Of a stretch of 64,000 nucleotides of DNA, positions 52,439 to 61,990 are shown piece by piece. This DNA comes from CAYZJV01 sp049310885 (lineage in GTDB: Bacteria > Spirochaetota > Spirochaetia > Sphaerochaetales > Sphaerochaetaceae): contig NZ_JBMDYO010000003.1 of the NCBI RefSeq assembly GCF_049310885.1, positions 62,001 through 126,000 of the forward strand, given 5' to 3'. Every line of letters starts with the position of its first letter. Position 1 is the stretch's first letter. The notes beneath the pieces are model-generated. The model was not told the origin of the DNA, made no database searches, and saw nothing but the letters and a program-made list of their open reading frames with translations. The position numbers and the translations under genes are program-made.

Positions 52439-54304
52439 ATGGAACAAAAGAAATTCAAGACCGAGGTGTCTGAACTATTACACCTCATCATCCACTCGCT
52501 CTATTCACATAAGGAGATCTTTCTCAGGGAACTGGTGAGCAATGCATCCGATGCCTTGGATAAGCTCAAGTACCTTACATTGGTAGATCCCGCTTTCAAG
52601 GATCTAAAGTTCGATCCCCGTATCGATATTTCATTTACCGATGATGAAAAGCAGAAGATCCTTGTGGTGAAAGACAACGGAGTCGGTATGGGACACGATG
52701 ATCTTGCCGATGATTTGGGAACAATCGCCCGCTCAGGAACCAAGAAATTCCTGAAGAATCTTACCGAGGACCAGAAGAAAGACTCAAACCTCATCGGTCA
52801 ATTCGGTGTTGGGTTCTACAGTAGTTTCATGGTAGCCGAGAAGGTTGAAGTGACCAGTAAAAAGGCAGGATCTGAAGAGGCATGGAAATGGTCCTCCACT
52901 GGAAAAGGATCATTCACTTTAGAAGAGGCAGAACGAGATACCCAGGGAACCACCATTACCCTCTATCTGAATGAAGAGGGTCATGAATATGCCAACCGAT
53001 GGACCTTGGAGCGACTGATAAAAAGGTATTCTGACCATATTGCCTTCCCAATTTATCTGGAATACGATCAGGATGAATATGATGACAAGGGAAAGAAAAA
53101 GGGAACCGAACATAAGGTCGAGAAGGTAAATAGTGCAGCTGCTCTTTGGAGACGAAGCAAGAGTGAGCTTACTGCCGATGATTATAATGAATTTTATAAG
53201 AATACCTCATATGATACCGAAGATCCCCTATTGTACATCCACACGCAGGCAGAGGGTGTCAACAACTACACTACACTCTTCTATATTCCTGCGAAAGCGC
53301 CGTTCGATCTCTTCAATGCCGACTATAAACCGGGTGTCAAACTGTATGTAAAACGGGTCTATATTACCGATGATGAAAAGGAGCTTCTCCCGACCTATCT
53401 TCGGTTTGTCCGTGGTGTCATCGACAGTGAAGACCTCCCATTGAATGTAAGCCGGGAGATTCTTCAGCAGAATCGGATCATGAGCAATATCCGAAACGCA
53501 TCGGTGAAGAAGATCCTCAGTGAACTGAAGAAAGTGGCGGAGCAGAATCCAGAGCTCTATACCAAAATTGCACAAGAGTTCAATCGACCGCTCAAAGAAG
53601 GCCTTTACAGTGACTATGCGAACAGGGAATCACTCTTGGAACTGGTTCGTTTCAAGAGCACCGATGTGGAAGGATACACCAGTCTTGCTGCCTATAAAGA
53701 GAGAATGTCCGATGACCAGAAAGCCATCTATTACCTTGCTGGTGGAAACGAGGACACTATTAGAAGGTCTCCGCTTCTTGAAGGATATAAGAAGAAAGGT
53801 ATTGAAGTGCTTCTCATGACTGACGATATCGATGATATCGTGGTTCCATCCATCGGAACCTATGCTGAGATGCCACTTAAGGCAATCAACAAGTCTGGAG
53901 CAGTGGACGAGTTGGACAAGGATGAATCGAAGAAGAAAAAGAAAGAGGGTAAGGATGTCGTTAAAAAGATAAAGAAAGCTCTCGGCGAACGGGTTAAGGA
54001 TGTAGTCGTTTCCACTCGTCTTGTCGATGCCCCCGCAGTAGTGGTTGTCGATGATGATGATATGTCGGTCCAGATGCAACAGATTCTGAAGTCCATGGGT
54101 CAAACGAATATGCCTGAAAGTACTCCCATTCTGGAGATCAATGTGGATAGCCCTGTGGTGAAGAAAATCGCCGATTCGGATGATGAAGCGTACGTCTCTG
54201 ATCTCTCTCAGGTACTCCTTGACCAAGCTTTGATTAATGAAGGGGTCATGCTGAAGAATCCAGCAGAATTCGTAAAGAGATTGAATACTCTGCTGTCACG
54301 CTAA
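52439..54304 (+). CDS. htpG: Chaperone HtpG (Hsp90)
   Basis: A 621-residue Hsp90. The N-terminal GHKL ATPase has LRELVSNASDALDKL, DNGVGM and GQFGVGFYS. The middle domain has the catalytic Arg region in LPLNVSREILQQNR. A lysine-rich insert (KKKKKEGKDVVKKIKKA, about residue 495) precedes the C-terminal dimerisation domain. GGAGG precedes the ATG. Followed by a strong terminator. Confidence 0.97.
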   Translation: MEQKKFKTEVSELLHLIIHSLYSHKEIFLRELVSNASDALDKLKYLTLVDPAFKDLKFDPRIDISFTDDEKQKILVVKDNGVGMGHDDLADDLGTIARSGTKKFLKNLTEDQKKDSNLIGQFGVGFYSSFMVAEKVEVTSKKAGSEEAWKWSSTGKGSFTLEEAERDTQGTTITLYLNEEGHEYANRWTLERLIKRYSDHIAFPIYLEYDQDEYDDKGKKKGTEHKVEKVNSAAALWRRSKSELTADDYNEFYKNTSYDTEDPLLYIHTQAEGVNNYTTLFYIPAKAPFDLFNADYKPGVKLYVKRVYITDDEKELLPTYLRFVRGVIDSEDLPLNVSREILQQNRIMSNIRNASVKKILSELKKVAEQNPELYTKIAQEFNRPLKEGLYSDYANRESLLELVRFKSTDVEGYTSLAAYKERMSDDQKAIYYLAGGNEDTIRRSPLLEGYKKKGIEVLLMTDDIDDIVVPSIGTYAEMPLKAINKSGAVDELDKDESKKKKKEGKDVVKKIKKALGERVKDVVVSTRLVDAPAVVVVDDDDMSVQMQQILKSMGQTNMPESTPILEINVDSPVVKKIADSDDEAYVSDLSQVLLDQALINEGVMLKNPAEFVKRLNTLLSR

Positions 54305-54322
54305 TTTTTACACTTGGATATT

Positions 54323-54346
54323 GGGGGCTTCGGCCCCCTATTTTTT
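54323..54346 (+). terminator. Intrinsic terminator after htpG
   Basis: GGGGGC-TTCG-GCCCCC followed by TATTTTTT. Confidence 0.88.
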
Positions 54347-54449
54347 ATTGTTGGGTACTTTGTTTCTCGGGTTGCTCCAAACTTGAGATGCGTTTATTAT
54401 TTACAAAGTGAAAGTACTACAAAATTGAAATTCATCTGGAGGACTGAAC

Positions 54450-55298
54450 ATGGAAACACAAACTGAAATCCGATCACTATGGGATTCTCTCTTACTCTGG
54501 TTCAATGAAGAGGCCGTGGGAATTGTTTTCCAAATCGTGGGAATATTGCTCATCCTCATTGTGGGAAAGATTTTGATCTCTCTTCTGAAGAAATGGCTTA
54601 CTAAATCGATGGGGAAAAGCAAGAAACTCAATGAGCTTATGCAGAAACTGATCCTGAAGATTGTTGCAGCCGTGGCATGGATACTCTTGCTCGTTGTAAT
54701 CCTTGGCCAAATAGGTGTAAATCTTGCTCCTATCATAGCTGGTCTCGGTGTCACCGGTTTCATTCTTGGTTTTGCTTTTCAAGAGACATTGGGCAATCTA
54801 CTTGCTGGAGTAATGATTGCATTGAATTCTCCCTTCCGAATCGGAGACTATGTCGAAATCGGCTCTATTAGTGGATCAGTCCGAGATATGGATATGATGA
54901 GTGTAACACTCGCCACCCCCGATAACAAACGGGTCATTATGGCGAACAAGCTCATATGGGGAAATGCTATCACCAACTACTCCTTCACCGAAACACGACG
55001 GGTTGAGTTAGGTGCCTCGATTGCTTATGACAGTGATGTGAACAAGGCAAAGGAAATCCTATGGGATATCATCAACAGTTATCCAGAGGTATTGCCTGAA
55101 CCCAAACCGATGATTGAGGTGATTAAGCTTAACGACTCATCGGTTGACTTGGTCGTCCGACCATGGACGAAGCCCGGTGATTACTGGACTGTCTACTTCA
55201 GGTTCCAGCAAGAGGTGTTGGAAAAATTCCGGGATGCTGGGCTGGAGATTCCTTTTCCTCAAATCGATGTACACACACCCGATGCCAAGCAGGCATAG
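54450..55298 (+). CDS. Small-conductance mechanosensitive channel (MscS family)
   Basis: 282 residues. Three membrane segments lie in the first 130 residues. The pore helix and following beta domain show the MscS signature ITGLGVTGFILGFAFQETLGNLLAGVMIALNSPFRIGD in pieces (GLGVTGFILGFAFQETLGN; PFRIGDYVEI). It opens on hypoosmotic shock. GGAGG precedes the ATG. Confidence 0.94.
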   Translation: METQTEIRSLWDSLLLWFNEEAVGIVFQIVGILLILIVGKILISLLKKWLTKSMGKSKKLNELMQKLILKIVAAVAWILLLVVILGQIGVNLAPIIAGLGVTGFILGFAFQETLGNLLAGVMIALNSPFRIGDYVEIGSISGSVRDMDMMSVTLATPDNKRVIMANKLIWGNAITNYSFTETRRVELGASIAYDSDVNKAKEILWDIINSYPEVLPEPKPMIEVIKLNDSSVDLVVRPWTKPGDYWTVYFRFQQEVLEKFRDAGLEIPFPQIDVHTPDAKQA

Positions 55299-55322
55299 AT
55301 AGCTTGGATTAGGTTGTAGACA

Positions 55323-55928
55323 CTACTCGGATAGCCGGTCCAAACCAACGAGGAAAATCTCGAAGGAGTCGGATCGGCTTGCTTTTGGTTTGAAGGGTTT
55401 CGCTTTCTTGAAAAGAAGTCTCATACGTTTGAGAATTTCGGCTTCTCCCCCACCTTGGAAAATCTTGATTACCAGATTACCATGCACCTTAAGATGCTCC
55501 TCAGCCAAACTAAGAACACTTTCGGCGAGCCATTCGCTACGTGATGTATCTACCGAACGATTGCCGGTTGTCATTGGTGCCGCATCGCTGATGATGGCAT
55601 CATATGGACCATGGGAAACCAATTTCTCTCGAATCTCTGCACTGAAGGCATCCCCCACATAGGACACCACCGTTGGTGGGACGGGGTGTAGTCCCAAAGG
55701 ATTCAAATCTACAGAGACAATAGTTCCATTGCCCTTTATTAGGTTACGGTGAGTGTAGAGAGTCCAGCTGCCAGGAGCGGCTCCGACATCCAATACCGTG
55801 TCCCCTGGTCGGATTAGTGTATGAGACTTTTGGATCTCTTCCAACTTGTAGACCGAACGGGCAGGGTAGCCCTCTTTCCGGGCCTTCAATGTGTAAAAGT
55901 CGGCTGTATCTCGTCTACTCTTTGCCAT
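55323..55928 (-). CDS. rlmE: 23S rRNA 2'-O-ribose methyltransferase RlmE (FtsJ/RrmJ)
   Basis: 201 residues. GYPARSVYKLEEI is the conserved N-terminal Lys region, VLDVGAAPGSWT the SAM site, DAIISDAAP the Asp of the K-D-K-E tetrad, and VIKIFQGGG the second Lys. It methylates U2552 of 23S rRNA in E. coli. ATG 55928 is chosen, as upstream in-frame residues look non-coding; no ribosome site is visible. Confidence 0.92.
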   Translation of the reverse strand: MAKSRRDTADFYTLKARKEGYPARSVYKLEEIQKSHTLIRPGDTVLDVGAAPGSWTLYTHRNLIKGNGTIVSVDLNPLGLHPVPPTVVSYVGDAFSAEIREKLVSHGPYDAIISDAAPMTTGNRSVDTSRSEWLAESVLSLAEEHLKVHGNLVIKIFQGGGEAEILKRMRLLFKKAKPFKPKASRSDSFEIFLVGLDRLSE

Positions 55929-56286
55929 AGGGAGGATTGTATCATGAATAGGGAAAAAGGAGGAGGCCAGCGGGAGGGTTGTTGGGGTGGGGAGAGAATT
56001 CCGCTGGCCTCCAAGGAAAATCACACTAAAGGAGGTATGAAAAAACTGTTGCTCTGTATTCAAATACATGCATTGACCGTGCCAACTTTTTCTTTTTCAC
56101 GATAAATCTAGAGAAAACGATGATTCTATGATAAAAAAGCCAGTATTTCCACCTCAATGGAGAATTGTCATGGGTGGATTGTATGAAGAAATGGAGCAAA
56201 AAGGTGTGAAAAATAATCACACCTACAATTGTTCGTGCAACTGTTGCACAATTGACGAAACTCTTTTCGATAGCTATTTTTCTGCT
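55929..56286. promoter_or_regulatory. Intergenic region with several inverted repeats
   Basis: A 12-bp perfect inverted repeat, GGAGGCCAGCGG (55962-55973) and CCGCTGGCCTCC (56001-56012), is followed on the minus strand by TCCTTTTT, so it may end minus-strand transcripts. Further right are AGGTGTGA/TCACACCT (56202-56224) and GTGCAAC-T-GTTGCAC (56235-56249). The plus frame is open from 56128, but its Cys-rich product does not resemble a rhomboid N-terminus. Confidence 0.5.
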
Positions 56287-56919
56287 ATGAAATATACCAT
56301 GCTGAACAAGAAGTTCCGTTATTCATATAACAATGTAGCTCTTACCCTCATCATCATCAATGCAGTAGTCTTCTTTATGACCATGCTCATGCCACGACTG
56401 TATGGCTATCTTGCAATGGTTCCCTCATATATTGTCTATCGCCACTGGTACTGGCAGGTTTTCACTTATATGTTCGTCCATGCAGACTTCACACATATCC
56501 TTTTCAATATGCTGGGATTGTTCATGTTCGGAATGCCAGTAGAAAGAAGAATCGGAAGTCGGGAGTTTCTCCTCTTCTATCTCCTTACCGGAACATTATC
56601 AGGAATTTTCAGTCTCATCTCTTATGTAGCGGCTGGGACGAATGTAATACTCGTGGGAGCCTCTGGCGCTATCTATGCAGTCCTCTTGGCGTTTGCTGTT
56701 CTCTATCCCTATGCAAGAATCTTCATTTTCGGAATTTTCCCCATGCGGGCTCCGGTTATGGTCGTTCTTTATGCAGCTATAGAGATGTTCAACCAAGTGT
56801 TCGGGAGCACACGAGGAGTGGCACATCTTACCCATCTAGCGGGATTCGGCTTCGCATACCTGTACTTTATTGTCCGCCTACGAATCAATCCTATTGAAGA
56901 GTGGAAACGTAGCCGTTGA
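56287..56919 (+). CDS. Rhomboid-family intramembrane serine protease
   Basis: 210 residues from ATG 56287, with six membrane segments. The catalytic Ser lies in GASGAIYAVL and the catalytic His in LTHLAGFGFAYLY; HADFTHILFNMLGLFMFG gives the conserved His/Asn. Starts at 56170 (GGAGA upstream) or 56128 are possible and would add a Cys-rich N-terminus, but that segment overlaps two perfect inverted repeats. Rhomboids cleave membrane proteins within the bilayer; target unknown. Confidence 0.88.
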   Translation: MKYTMLNKKFRYSYNNVALTLIIINAVVFFMTMLMPRLYGYLAMVPSYIVYRHWYWQVFTYMFVHADFTHILFNMLGLFMFGMPVERRIGSREFLLFYLLTGTLSGIFSLISYVAAGTNVILVGASGAIYAVLLAFAVLYPYARIFIFGIFPMRAPVMVVLYAAIEMFNQVFGSTRGVAHLTHLAGFGFAYLYFIVRLRINPIEEWKRSR

Positions 56920-56925
56920 TTCTTA

Positions 56926-58008
56926 TTAAGCCAAGTCCCACTCGGAGCGTAGTTGTGCATACCCCTTCTTAATTACATCGAATATGATTCTTATTTTATC
57001 ATTATGATGTATGAATGCAGACTTCATGGCATTCAAAGTAATCTTCTCCAGATCTGCGATTGTCAAATCATAATACTGAGAGGCGATCTCCATCTCTTTG
57101 GAAAGCGTGGTATTGCTCATTAGTCGATTGTCGACACTCAAGAAAACTCGATAGTTGTTTCGGAATAGGATGTTGAATGGGTGACTTGGAAAATCTGAAG
57201 CTGCACCGGTTCCCACGTTGCTGCTTAAGCACATCTCCAGCGGAATCCTGCGATCCTGTATAAAATGGGCAAGTGAGCCCATCTTCTCAATCGTAATTCC
57301 ATTGATAGCCATATCGTCTATAAGCCTCGTTCCATGTCCGATTCGGTGTGCTCCGCATACTTGGATCGCCTGCCAAATCGATTCCAATCCAAATCCTTCC
57401 CCTGCATGGATAGTGATATTGAAGTTTTGGTTCCGGATGTATTGGAATGCCTCAAGATGCTTCTTGGGAGGATGGCCACTTTCATCACCGGCGAGATCAA
57501 AACCTACCACTCCCCGTGTGCGGTAGGCAACCGCCAATTTGGCGACCTCGAGAGAGATGGCCGGATCTTGGTTACGTAGGGAGCATAGGATAGTTCCGAA
57601 TGACATTCCGGTTCTCCGTTTGCCTTCGTCCATTCCATCAAGAACGGATTCGACGACAGATTCCATGCTCATTCCCTTTGCAGTGTGAAGGATAGGTGCG
57701 AAGCGGATTTCAGCATATACCACACCGTCGGAGGCAAGATCTTCTACTGCTTCAATAGCCACCCGACGAAGAGCCTCTGGTGTTTGGAGAACAGCAACCG
57801 TAACATCGAACGTCTCCAAATAGAGGGGTAGGCTTTTCTGAACACAGCCACGGGCAAACCATTCTGCCAAAGCATCGGGATCTTTACTTGGTAGTGGCAC
57901 ATTATACGTCGTTGCCAACTCTATGATGGTTTGGGGACGTAGTCCACCATCCAGATGATCATGCAATTCCACCTTGGGAAGTTTCTTGATTTGTTCTTTA
58001 TTCAACAT
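56926..58008 (-). CDS. add: Adenosine deaminase
   Basis: 360 residues. Zinc motif ELHDHLDGGLRP (HxH), HAGEGFGLESIW (catalytic Glu), HRIGHGTRL and the Asp pair region SVDNRLMSNTTLSKE. Adenosine or deoxyadenosine is deaminated to inosine. It fits with the nucleoside importer and phosphorylase at 35-40 kb, though unlinked. Convergent with the rhomboid gene, six bases apart. Confidence 0.92.
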   Translation of the reverse strand: MLNKEQIKKLPKVELHDHLDGGLRPQTIIELATTYNVPLPSKDPDALAEWFARGCVQKSLPLYLETFDVTVAVLQTPEALRRVAIEAVEDLASDGVVYAEIRFAPILHTAKGMSMESVVESVLDGMDEGKRRTGMSFGTILCSLRNQDPAISLEVAKLAVAYRTRGVVGFDLAGDESGHPPKKHLEAFQYIRNQNFNITIHAGEGFGLESIWQAIQVCGAHRIGHGTRLIDDMAINGITIEKMGSLAHFIQDRRIPLEMCLSSNVGTGAASDFPSHPFNILFRNNYRVFLSVDNRLMSNTTLSKEMEIASQYYDLTIADLEKITLNAMKSAFIHHNDKIRIIFDVIKKGYAQLRSEWDLA

Positions 58009-58135
58009 ATCATGATAGTACTATGGTAAGCAGTCTTGGGCAACAAATTTGCAATACCTGGTATTTCGCCCCTTTACTCTTGCTCAGATTTTGGAGATAG
58101 TTAAAATGGTTTTAAATTACCGAGGAGGTATGACG

Positions 58136-58642
58136 ATGGATCAAGAGAAACTCCAAGAAAAATTGCTAACTGCGGCCGATAGTACCAAGAACGCTGATCT
58201 CGTAGAGAAATTGTTGCAACAAGGCGCGGATGTCAATGCCACCGATTCCTTTGGACTCACCCCTCTCATGAGAGCAGCCTTATTCAATTCTAATGAGAAA
58301 GTTATTAAAGTACTGGTGAAGGCGGGAGCCGATATTTTTGCCAGGGAACCCCAATATAAATCCACTGCACTACAGTTGGCGGCAAACCACAATCCTAGTG
58401 CAAAGGTAATTGAAGCTTTAGTGGAAGCAGGTTCGGATATCCATGATGTGAACTACTTAGGTGAAACCGCTCTCGTGATGGCTGTTAATAGTGGCAATGA
58501 CACGAAGGTGATATCTGCACTCATACGTGCCGGTAGTGATGTAAATTCACGCGACTACCAGGATCGCTCTGCCCTCGACTATGCTCGTATGTCCAAACGT
58601 GCTTATGTAGTGAAGATTCTCAAGCAGGCAGGCGCAAGATAG
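58136..58642 (+). CDS. Ankyrin-repeat protein
   Basis: 168 residues, almost entirely ankyrin repeats. About four units are visible, each like ADVNATDSFGLTPLMRAAL, with GADIFAREPQY, GSDIHDVNYLGETALVMAV and GSDVNSRDYQDRSALDYAR. No signal peptide or other domain. ATG 58136 is used because GAGGAGG ends seven bases upstream; the longer frame from 58049 starts before that site. Protein-binding role inferred; partner unknown. Confidence 0.85.
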   Translation: MDQEKLQEKLLTAADSTKNADLVEKLLQQGADVNATDSFGLTPLMRAALFNSNEKVIKVLVKAGADIFAREPQYKSTALQLAANHNPSAKVIEALVEAGSDIHDVNYLGETALVMAVNSGNDTKVISALIRAGSDVNSRDYQDRSALDYARMSKRAYVVKILKQAGAR

Positions 58643-58722
58643 TACCAGCAATTTGCTCCGAGTGATTCCCATACCACGCATTTTTAGGCTTTGGGCGACA
58701 AAAAGGCTATACTCTGGTTCCT

Positions 58723-60483
58723 TCAGTTCAGCTCCCTATGTTGCATGGAAGAACGAATATCCTCTTCCATTGAGACAATGAGCTCTTTTACATCCGAGAC
58801 CAGACTTTCTAGAGGGAAGGAGAGACTTTCATCCGGTTTTGCACGAAGTTTGACCTCTACTTTCCCCTCCTTAAGCGATCTGTTGCCCAGTGTAAGGCGT
58901 ATGGGAATACCAATTAGGTCTGCATCAGCGAATTTGACACCGGCAGACTCTTTGCGATCATCAAAGATCACTTCAATATTCTCAGCTTCAAGATTTTTAT
59001 AGATCTCTTCGGCGATTTCGGTATCCTTGACCAAGGAGACGAGGTGTACTTGGTAAGGGGCTGTGGTAATTGGTAGCTGCAGTCCCCCATCATCATGGTA
59101 CTCCTCGGCAAGACATGCCAACAGACGACCTACGCCAATTCCATATGATCCCATGATTACCGGTTTGCGTACTCCAGCTTCATCTTGATACATACATCCC
59201 ATCGCTTCTGAGTACCGCGTGCCGAGCTGGAAAATATTACCAACCTCGATACCCTTACTCTGTTGGAGAGGATGGCCACAGGTTGCACAAGCATACCCCG
59301 CGGACGCAGAGGCGATGTCGGCAACCTCTCCCGTATAATCCCGGCCAAAATTAGTATTCAGCAAATGATAATCCACTTTGTTTGCCCCCGCCACCAGATT
59401 GGAGGAATTGGCTACCGAGTCATCTACTACTACAATAGTTCCTTCAGCGCATCCGATAGGACTACCGAACCCTGGTTCCATCTTGGCGGCTTTGATCTCT
59501 TCAATGTGAGCAGGACGTAAAGCATTTGCCTTTACTGCATTCTGAAGTTTATTCTCTTCAATCTCCATGTCTCCCCTGATTACCCCTATGATGAGTTTCT
59601 GGGTCTCCTCTCCTGATGTGTCATCCACAAATGTTCCCATCATGAACAGCGCCTTCGCGGTTTTCTTGGTCGGGATTGAAAGGAAGTTTGCCAGATCTTC
59701 AATCGATGCACAATTAGGAGTAAGTACCTCCTCCACAGGGAGCTGTTGGTCTGCATGGCATGATTTTTCGAATACTGCAACCTGTCTGTTAGCTGTATAA
59801 CCGCAATGGGAACAGGTGATGATGGTATCTTCTCCGACAGGGGAGAGGTACATATACTCATGGGCGACCTTTCCCCCCATCATTCCGGAATCGGATCCTA
59901 CCGCAATAGTGGGTAGGGCACAGCGATCGAAGATCCTGAAGTAGGCACTATAGTGGGCTTTATATTGTTTTACCAATCCTTCGTGGTCGCGATCAAAGCT
60001 ATAGGAATCCTTCATCGTGAATTCCCGTACCCTGATAAGACCAGCTCGGGGACGGGGATCGTCCCTCCATTTTGTCTGTAGTTGGTAAACGAGTTGGGGG
60101 AGTCGTTTATAGGAATCAATCTCAAACCGGGCGATATCGGTAACACACTCCTCATGTGTCATGGCCAATACCATATCCCGTCCTACGCGGTCTTCGAATC
60201 GGCTCATTTCCTTATCGATGCTGTAGTATCTACCAGTCTCTTTCCAAATATCGGCTGGATTCACGACCGGCATTTGAATTTCCTGACCACCGATTTTGTC
60301 CATCTCGTCCCGTATGATATTTTCAATCTTGCGGATAGAACGTAACCCGAAAGGAAGCAAGGAGAAGATACCAGCTCCTAGTTGCTGGATGAATCCTGCG
60401 CGAACCAAATATCCGTAGCCCAAACTCTCAGCTCCAGCGGGAACCTCTCTGAGCGTGCGGGAAAAGACCTGTGACATTCTCAT
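58723..60483 (-). CDS. proS: Prolyl-tRNA synthetase (bacterial type)
   Basis: 586 residues. Class II motifs are GIFSLLPFGLRSIRKIE (motif 1 region), KWRDDPRPRAGLIRVREFTMKD (motif 2, given by RDDPRPRAGLIRVREF) and GSYGIGVGRLLACL (motif 3). A cis-editing INS domain sits in the middle (about 225-380), as in long bacterial ProRS. ATG 60483 has AAGGAG eight bases upstream; the frame from 60549 has no support. Confidence 0.95.
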   Translation of the reverse strand: MRMSQVFSRTLREVPAGAESLGYGYLVRAGFIQQLGAGIFSLLPFGLRSIRKIENIIRDEMDKIGGQEIQMPVVNPADIWKETGRYYSIDKEMSRFEDRVGRDMVLAMTHEECVTDIARFEIDSYKRLPQLVYQLQTKWRDDPRPRAGLIRVREFTMKDSYSFDRDHEGLVKQYKAHYSAYFRIFDRCALPTIAVGSDSGMMGGKVAHEYMYLSPVGEDTIITCSHCGYTANRQVAVFEKSCHADQQLPVEEVLTPNCASIEDLANFLSIPTKKTAKALFMMGTFVDDTSGEETQKLIIGVIRGDMEIEENKLQNAVKANALRPAHIEEIKAAKMEPGFGSPIGCAEGTIVVVDDSVANSSNLVAGANKVDYHLLNTNFGRDYTGEVADIASASAGYACATCGHPLQQSKGIEVGNIFQLGTRYSEAMGCMYQDEAGVRKPVIMGSYGIGVGRLLACLAEEYHDDGGLQLPITTAPYQVHLVSLVKDTEIAEEIYKNLEAENIEVIFDDRKESAGVKFADADLIGIPIRLTLGNRSLKEGKVEVKLRAKPDESLSFPLESLVSDVKELIVSMEEDIRSSMQHRELN

Positions 60484-60605
60484 GCTGTAACTCCTTATCG
60501 ACGGTAGACCGCCAGGCGCTATTGTAGCAGAATGACCAGTGCTGCTCAACGGGATGGACTTCTCTTTCCCTGTGAAAACCGGTACAGTGTAAGAGGGAGG
60601 AAAAC

Positions 60606-61265
60606 ATGGATATCAAACGTTTTGCATCCGAGCGGCAGGCTGTAGCAGATCTTATGGGGAGGCTATATACATGTCGACTGACAACTACGAGCGGAGGAAA
60701 TATCAGCCTTCGCCTTTCCGACAATCTTTTCTGTATAACACCCTCAAAACTCGATAAAGCGAATTTAGTTGGGGATAAGATTGCTATTGTTACCATGGAT
60801 GGAGAGAACCTTACTCCCGACCTTCCTTTGAGTATAGAATCGGAAATGCATAGACAGGTTTTGTTGACAAGGCCGGATATGCAGGCTGTCGTTCATGCCC
60901 ATCCTTGCTATGCCTCTGCTTTTACTGCGATGAAGCGTCCTATCAACACGAGACTTCTCGCAGAATCCTGGTTTCTCATTGAAGAGCCTGCTTTCGCACC
61001 ATATGCACGAATGGGGACTGTGGACCTCGCCAAGACAGTCGCAACTTCACTTGAACATGCCAATGTAGTTCTTATGGAAAACCATGGTGTGCTCACGGTA
61101 GGAAAAACTCTTTTGGAAGCCTTCGATTTGATCGAGGTCTTAGAAAATAGTGCCAAGATGACCTTCATTACTGAGACTCTTGCCTCTACCAAAGTAGGCT
61201 GGGAGACCAGTGCTCTGGATGAAGATCGTTGTGAAGAACTCATGAGAATGAAGAGAGGGATATGA
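60606..61265 (+). CDS. Class II aldolase/adducin family protein
   Basis: 219 residues. TTTSGGNISLR is the phosphate-binding loop, HAHPCYA gives two zinc His, and ENHGVLTVG the third. Resembles L-fuculose-phosphate aldolase, so it probably cleaves a sugar phosphate; substrate unknown. GGAGG precedes the ATG. It overlaps the next gene by 4 bases. Confidence 0.88.
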   Translation: MDIKRFASERQAVADLMGRLYTCRLTTTSGGNISLRLSDNLFCITPSKLDKANLVGDKIAIVTMDGENLTPDLPLSIESEMHRQVLLTRPDMQAVVHAHPCYASAFTAMKRPINTRLLAESWFLIEEPAFAPYARMGTVDLAKTVATSLEHANVVLMENHGVLTVGKTLLEAFDLIEVLENSAKMTFITETLASTKVGWETSALDEDRCEELMRMKRGI

Positions 61266-61990
61266 GGATAGAATTGGAGACAATCCCTGTTTGGGATAGC
61301 ATACATAATAACGGCGAATGTTTCATATGTTCTCTTATGCGTGAAGCGGAAGTCGATGTAGTTTCCTACTATCTGGGAAGTTCTGTGATGCATCCTGAGA
61401 CACGGGTAAAGGTTAATGAACTCGGATTTTGTCCCCATCATTGGGAAGCGTTAGCAGACGCTGGGAAACCGCAATCACTGGCACTGATCGGCCATACGTA
61501 TCTGCAGCAGACAGAGAATATCTTGGATCCTGCTGTAAAGAGAATCACCAAGGCTAAGCCTGGAAAGAAGACCACCCTCTCGGTTGATCAGCTGCTCGAA
61601 GCCATCCATAAGCGAGAGCAGGGTTGTCTCATCTGCTTGGGTATGGAAAGACGTTTAGTCCGTTATGCCAATACCACTGTCTTCCTCTGGGAGGACGATG
61701 CGGAATTCAGGAAGGAGTTGTTGAATAGCAAGGGAGTTTGTCTTCATCATATGGAGACCTTGTTGGCAGTTGCTCAAACATTTCTCGAACCTGACAAGCA
61801 CCATACATTCGCTACTGAGTTGACACAATTGGTCTTAGACAACCTTAAAAGGGTGGAGGACGACGTGTGGTGGATGACGCAGAAATACAAAGCTGAGCAC
61901 ACCAATTCGCCATGGAATGGCTGCGAAGATGCCCATAAACGATTAGTCAGGAAGCTTATTGGTGAGGGTAGGATCGTTTCCGGCTCTTAA
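61262..61990 (+). CDS. Duplicated CxxC/CxHH protein (DUF6062-like)
   Basis: 242 residues with two repeats of a Cys/His pattern: C20-x2-C23 then C57-x-H59-H60; and C122-x2-C125 then C160-x-H162-H163. The spacing between half sites is 37 and 38 residues, so the protein looks like a tandem duplication of a metal-binding module. No signal peptide. It is translationally coupled to the aldolase. I recall a similar family of unknown function. Metal binding is inferred. Confidence 0.72.
   Translation: MRIELETIPVWDSIHNNGECFICSLMREAEVDVVSYYLGSSVMHPETRVKVNELGFCPHHWEALADAGKPQSLALIGHTYLQQTENILDPAVKRITKAKPGKKTTLSVDQLLEAIHKREQGCLICLGMERRLVRYANTTVFLWEDDAEFRKELLNSKGVCLHHMETLLAVAQTFLEPDKHHTFATELTQLVLDNLKRVEDDVWWMTQKYKAEHTNSPWNGCEDAHKRLVRKLIGEGRIVSGS

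Noticed and set aside
56041..56103. 22-codon frame after AAAGGAGGT near 56038
   Set aside because: The ribosome site directly abuts the ATG with no spacing, and the peptide has no recognisable feature.
56202..56224. Resemblance of AGGTGTGA/TCACACCT to the eukaryotic T-box half site
   Set aside because: A chance likeness; it has no meaning in a bacterial genome.
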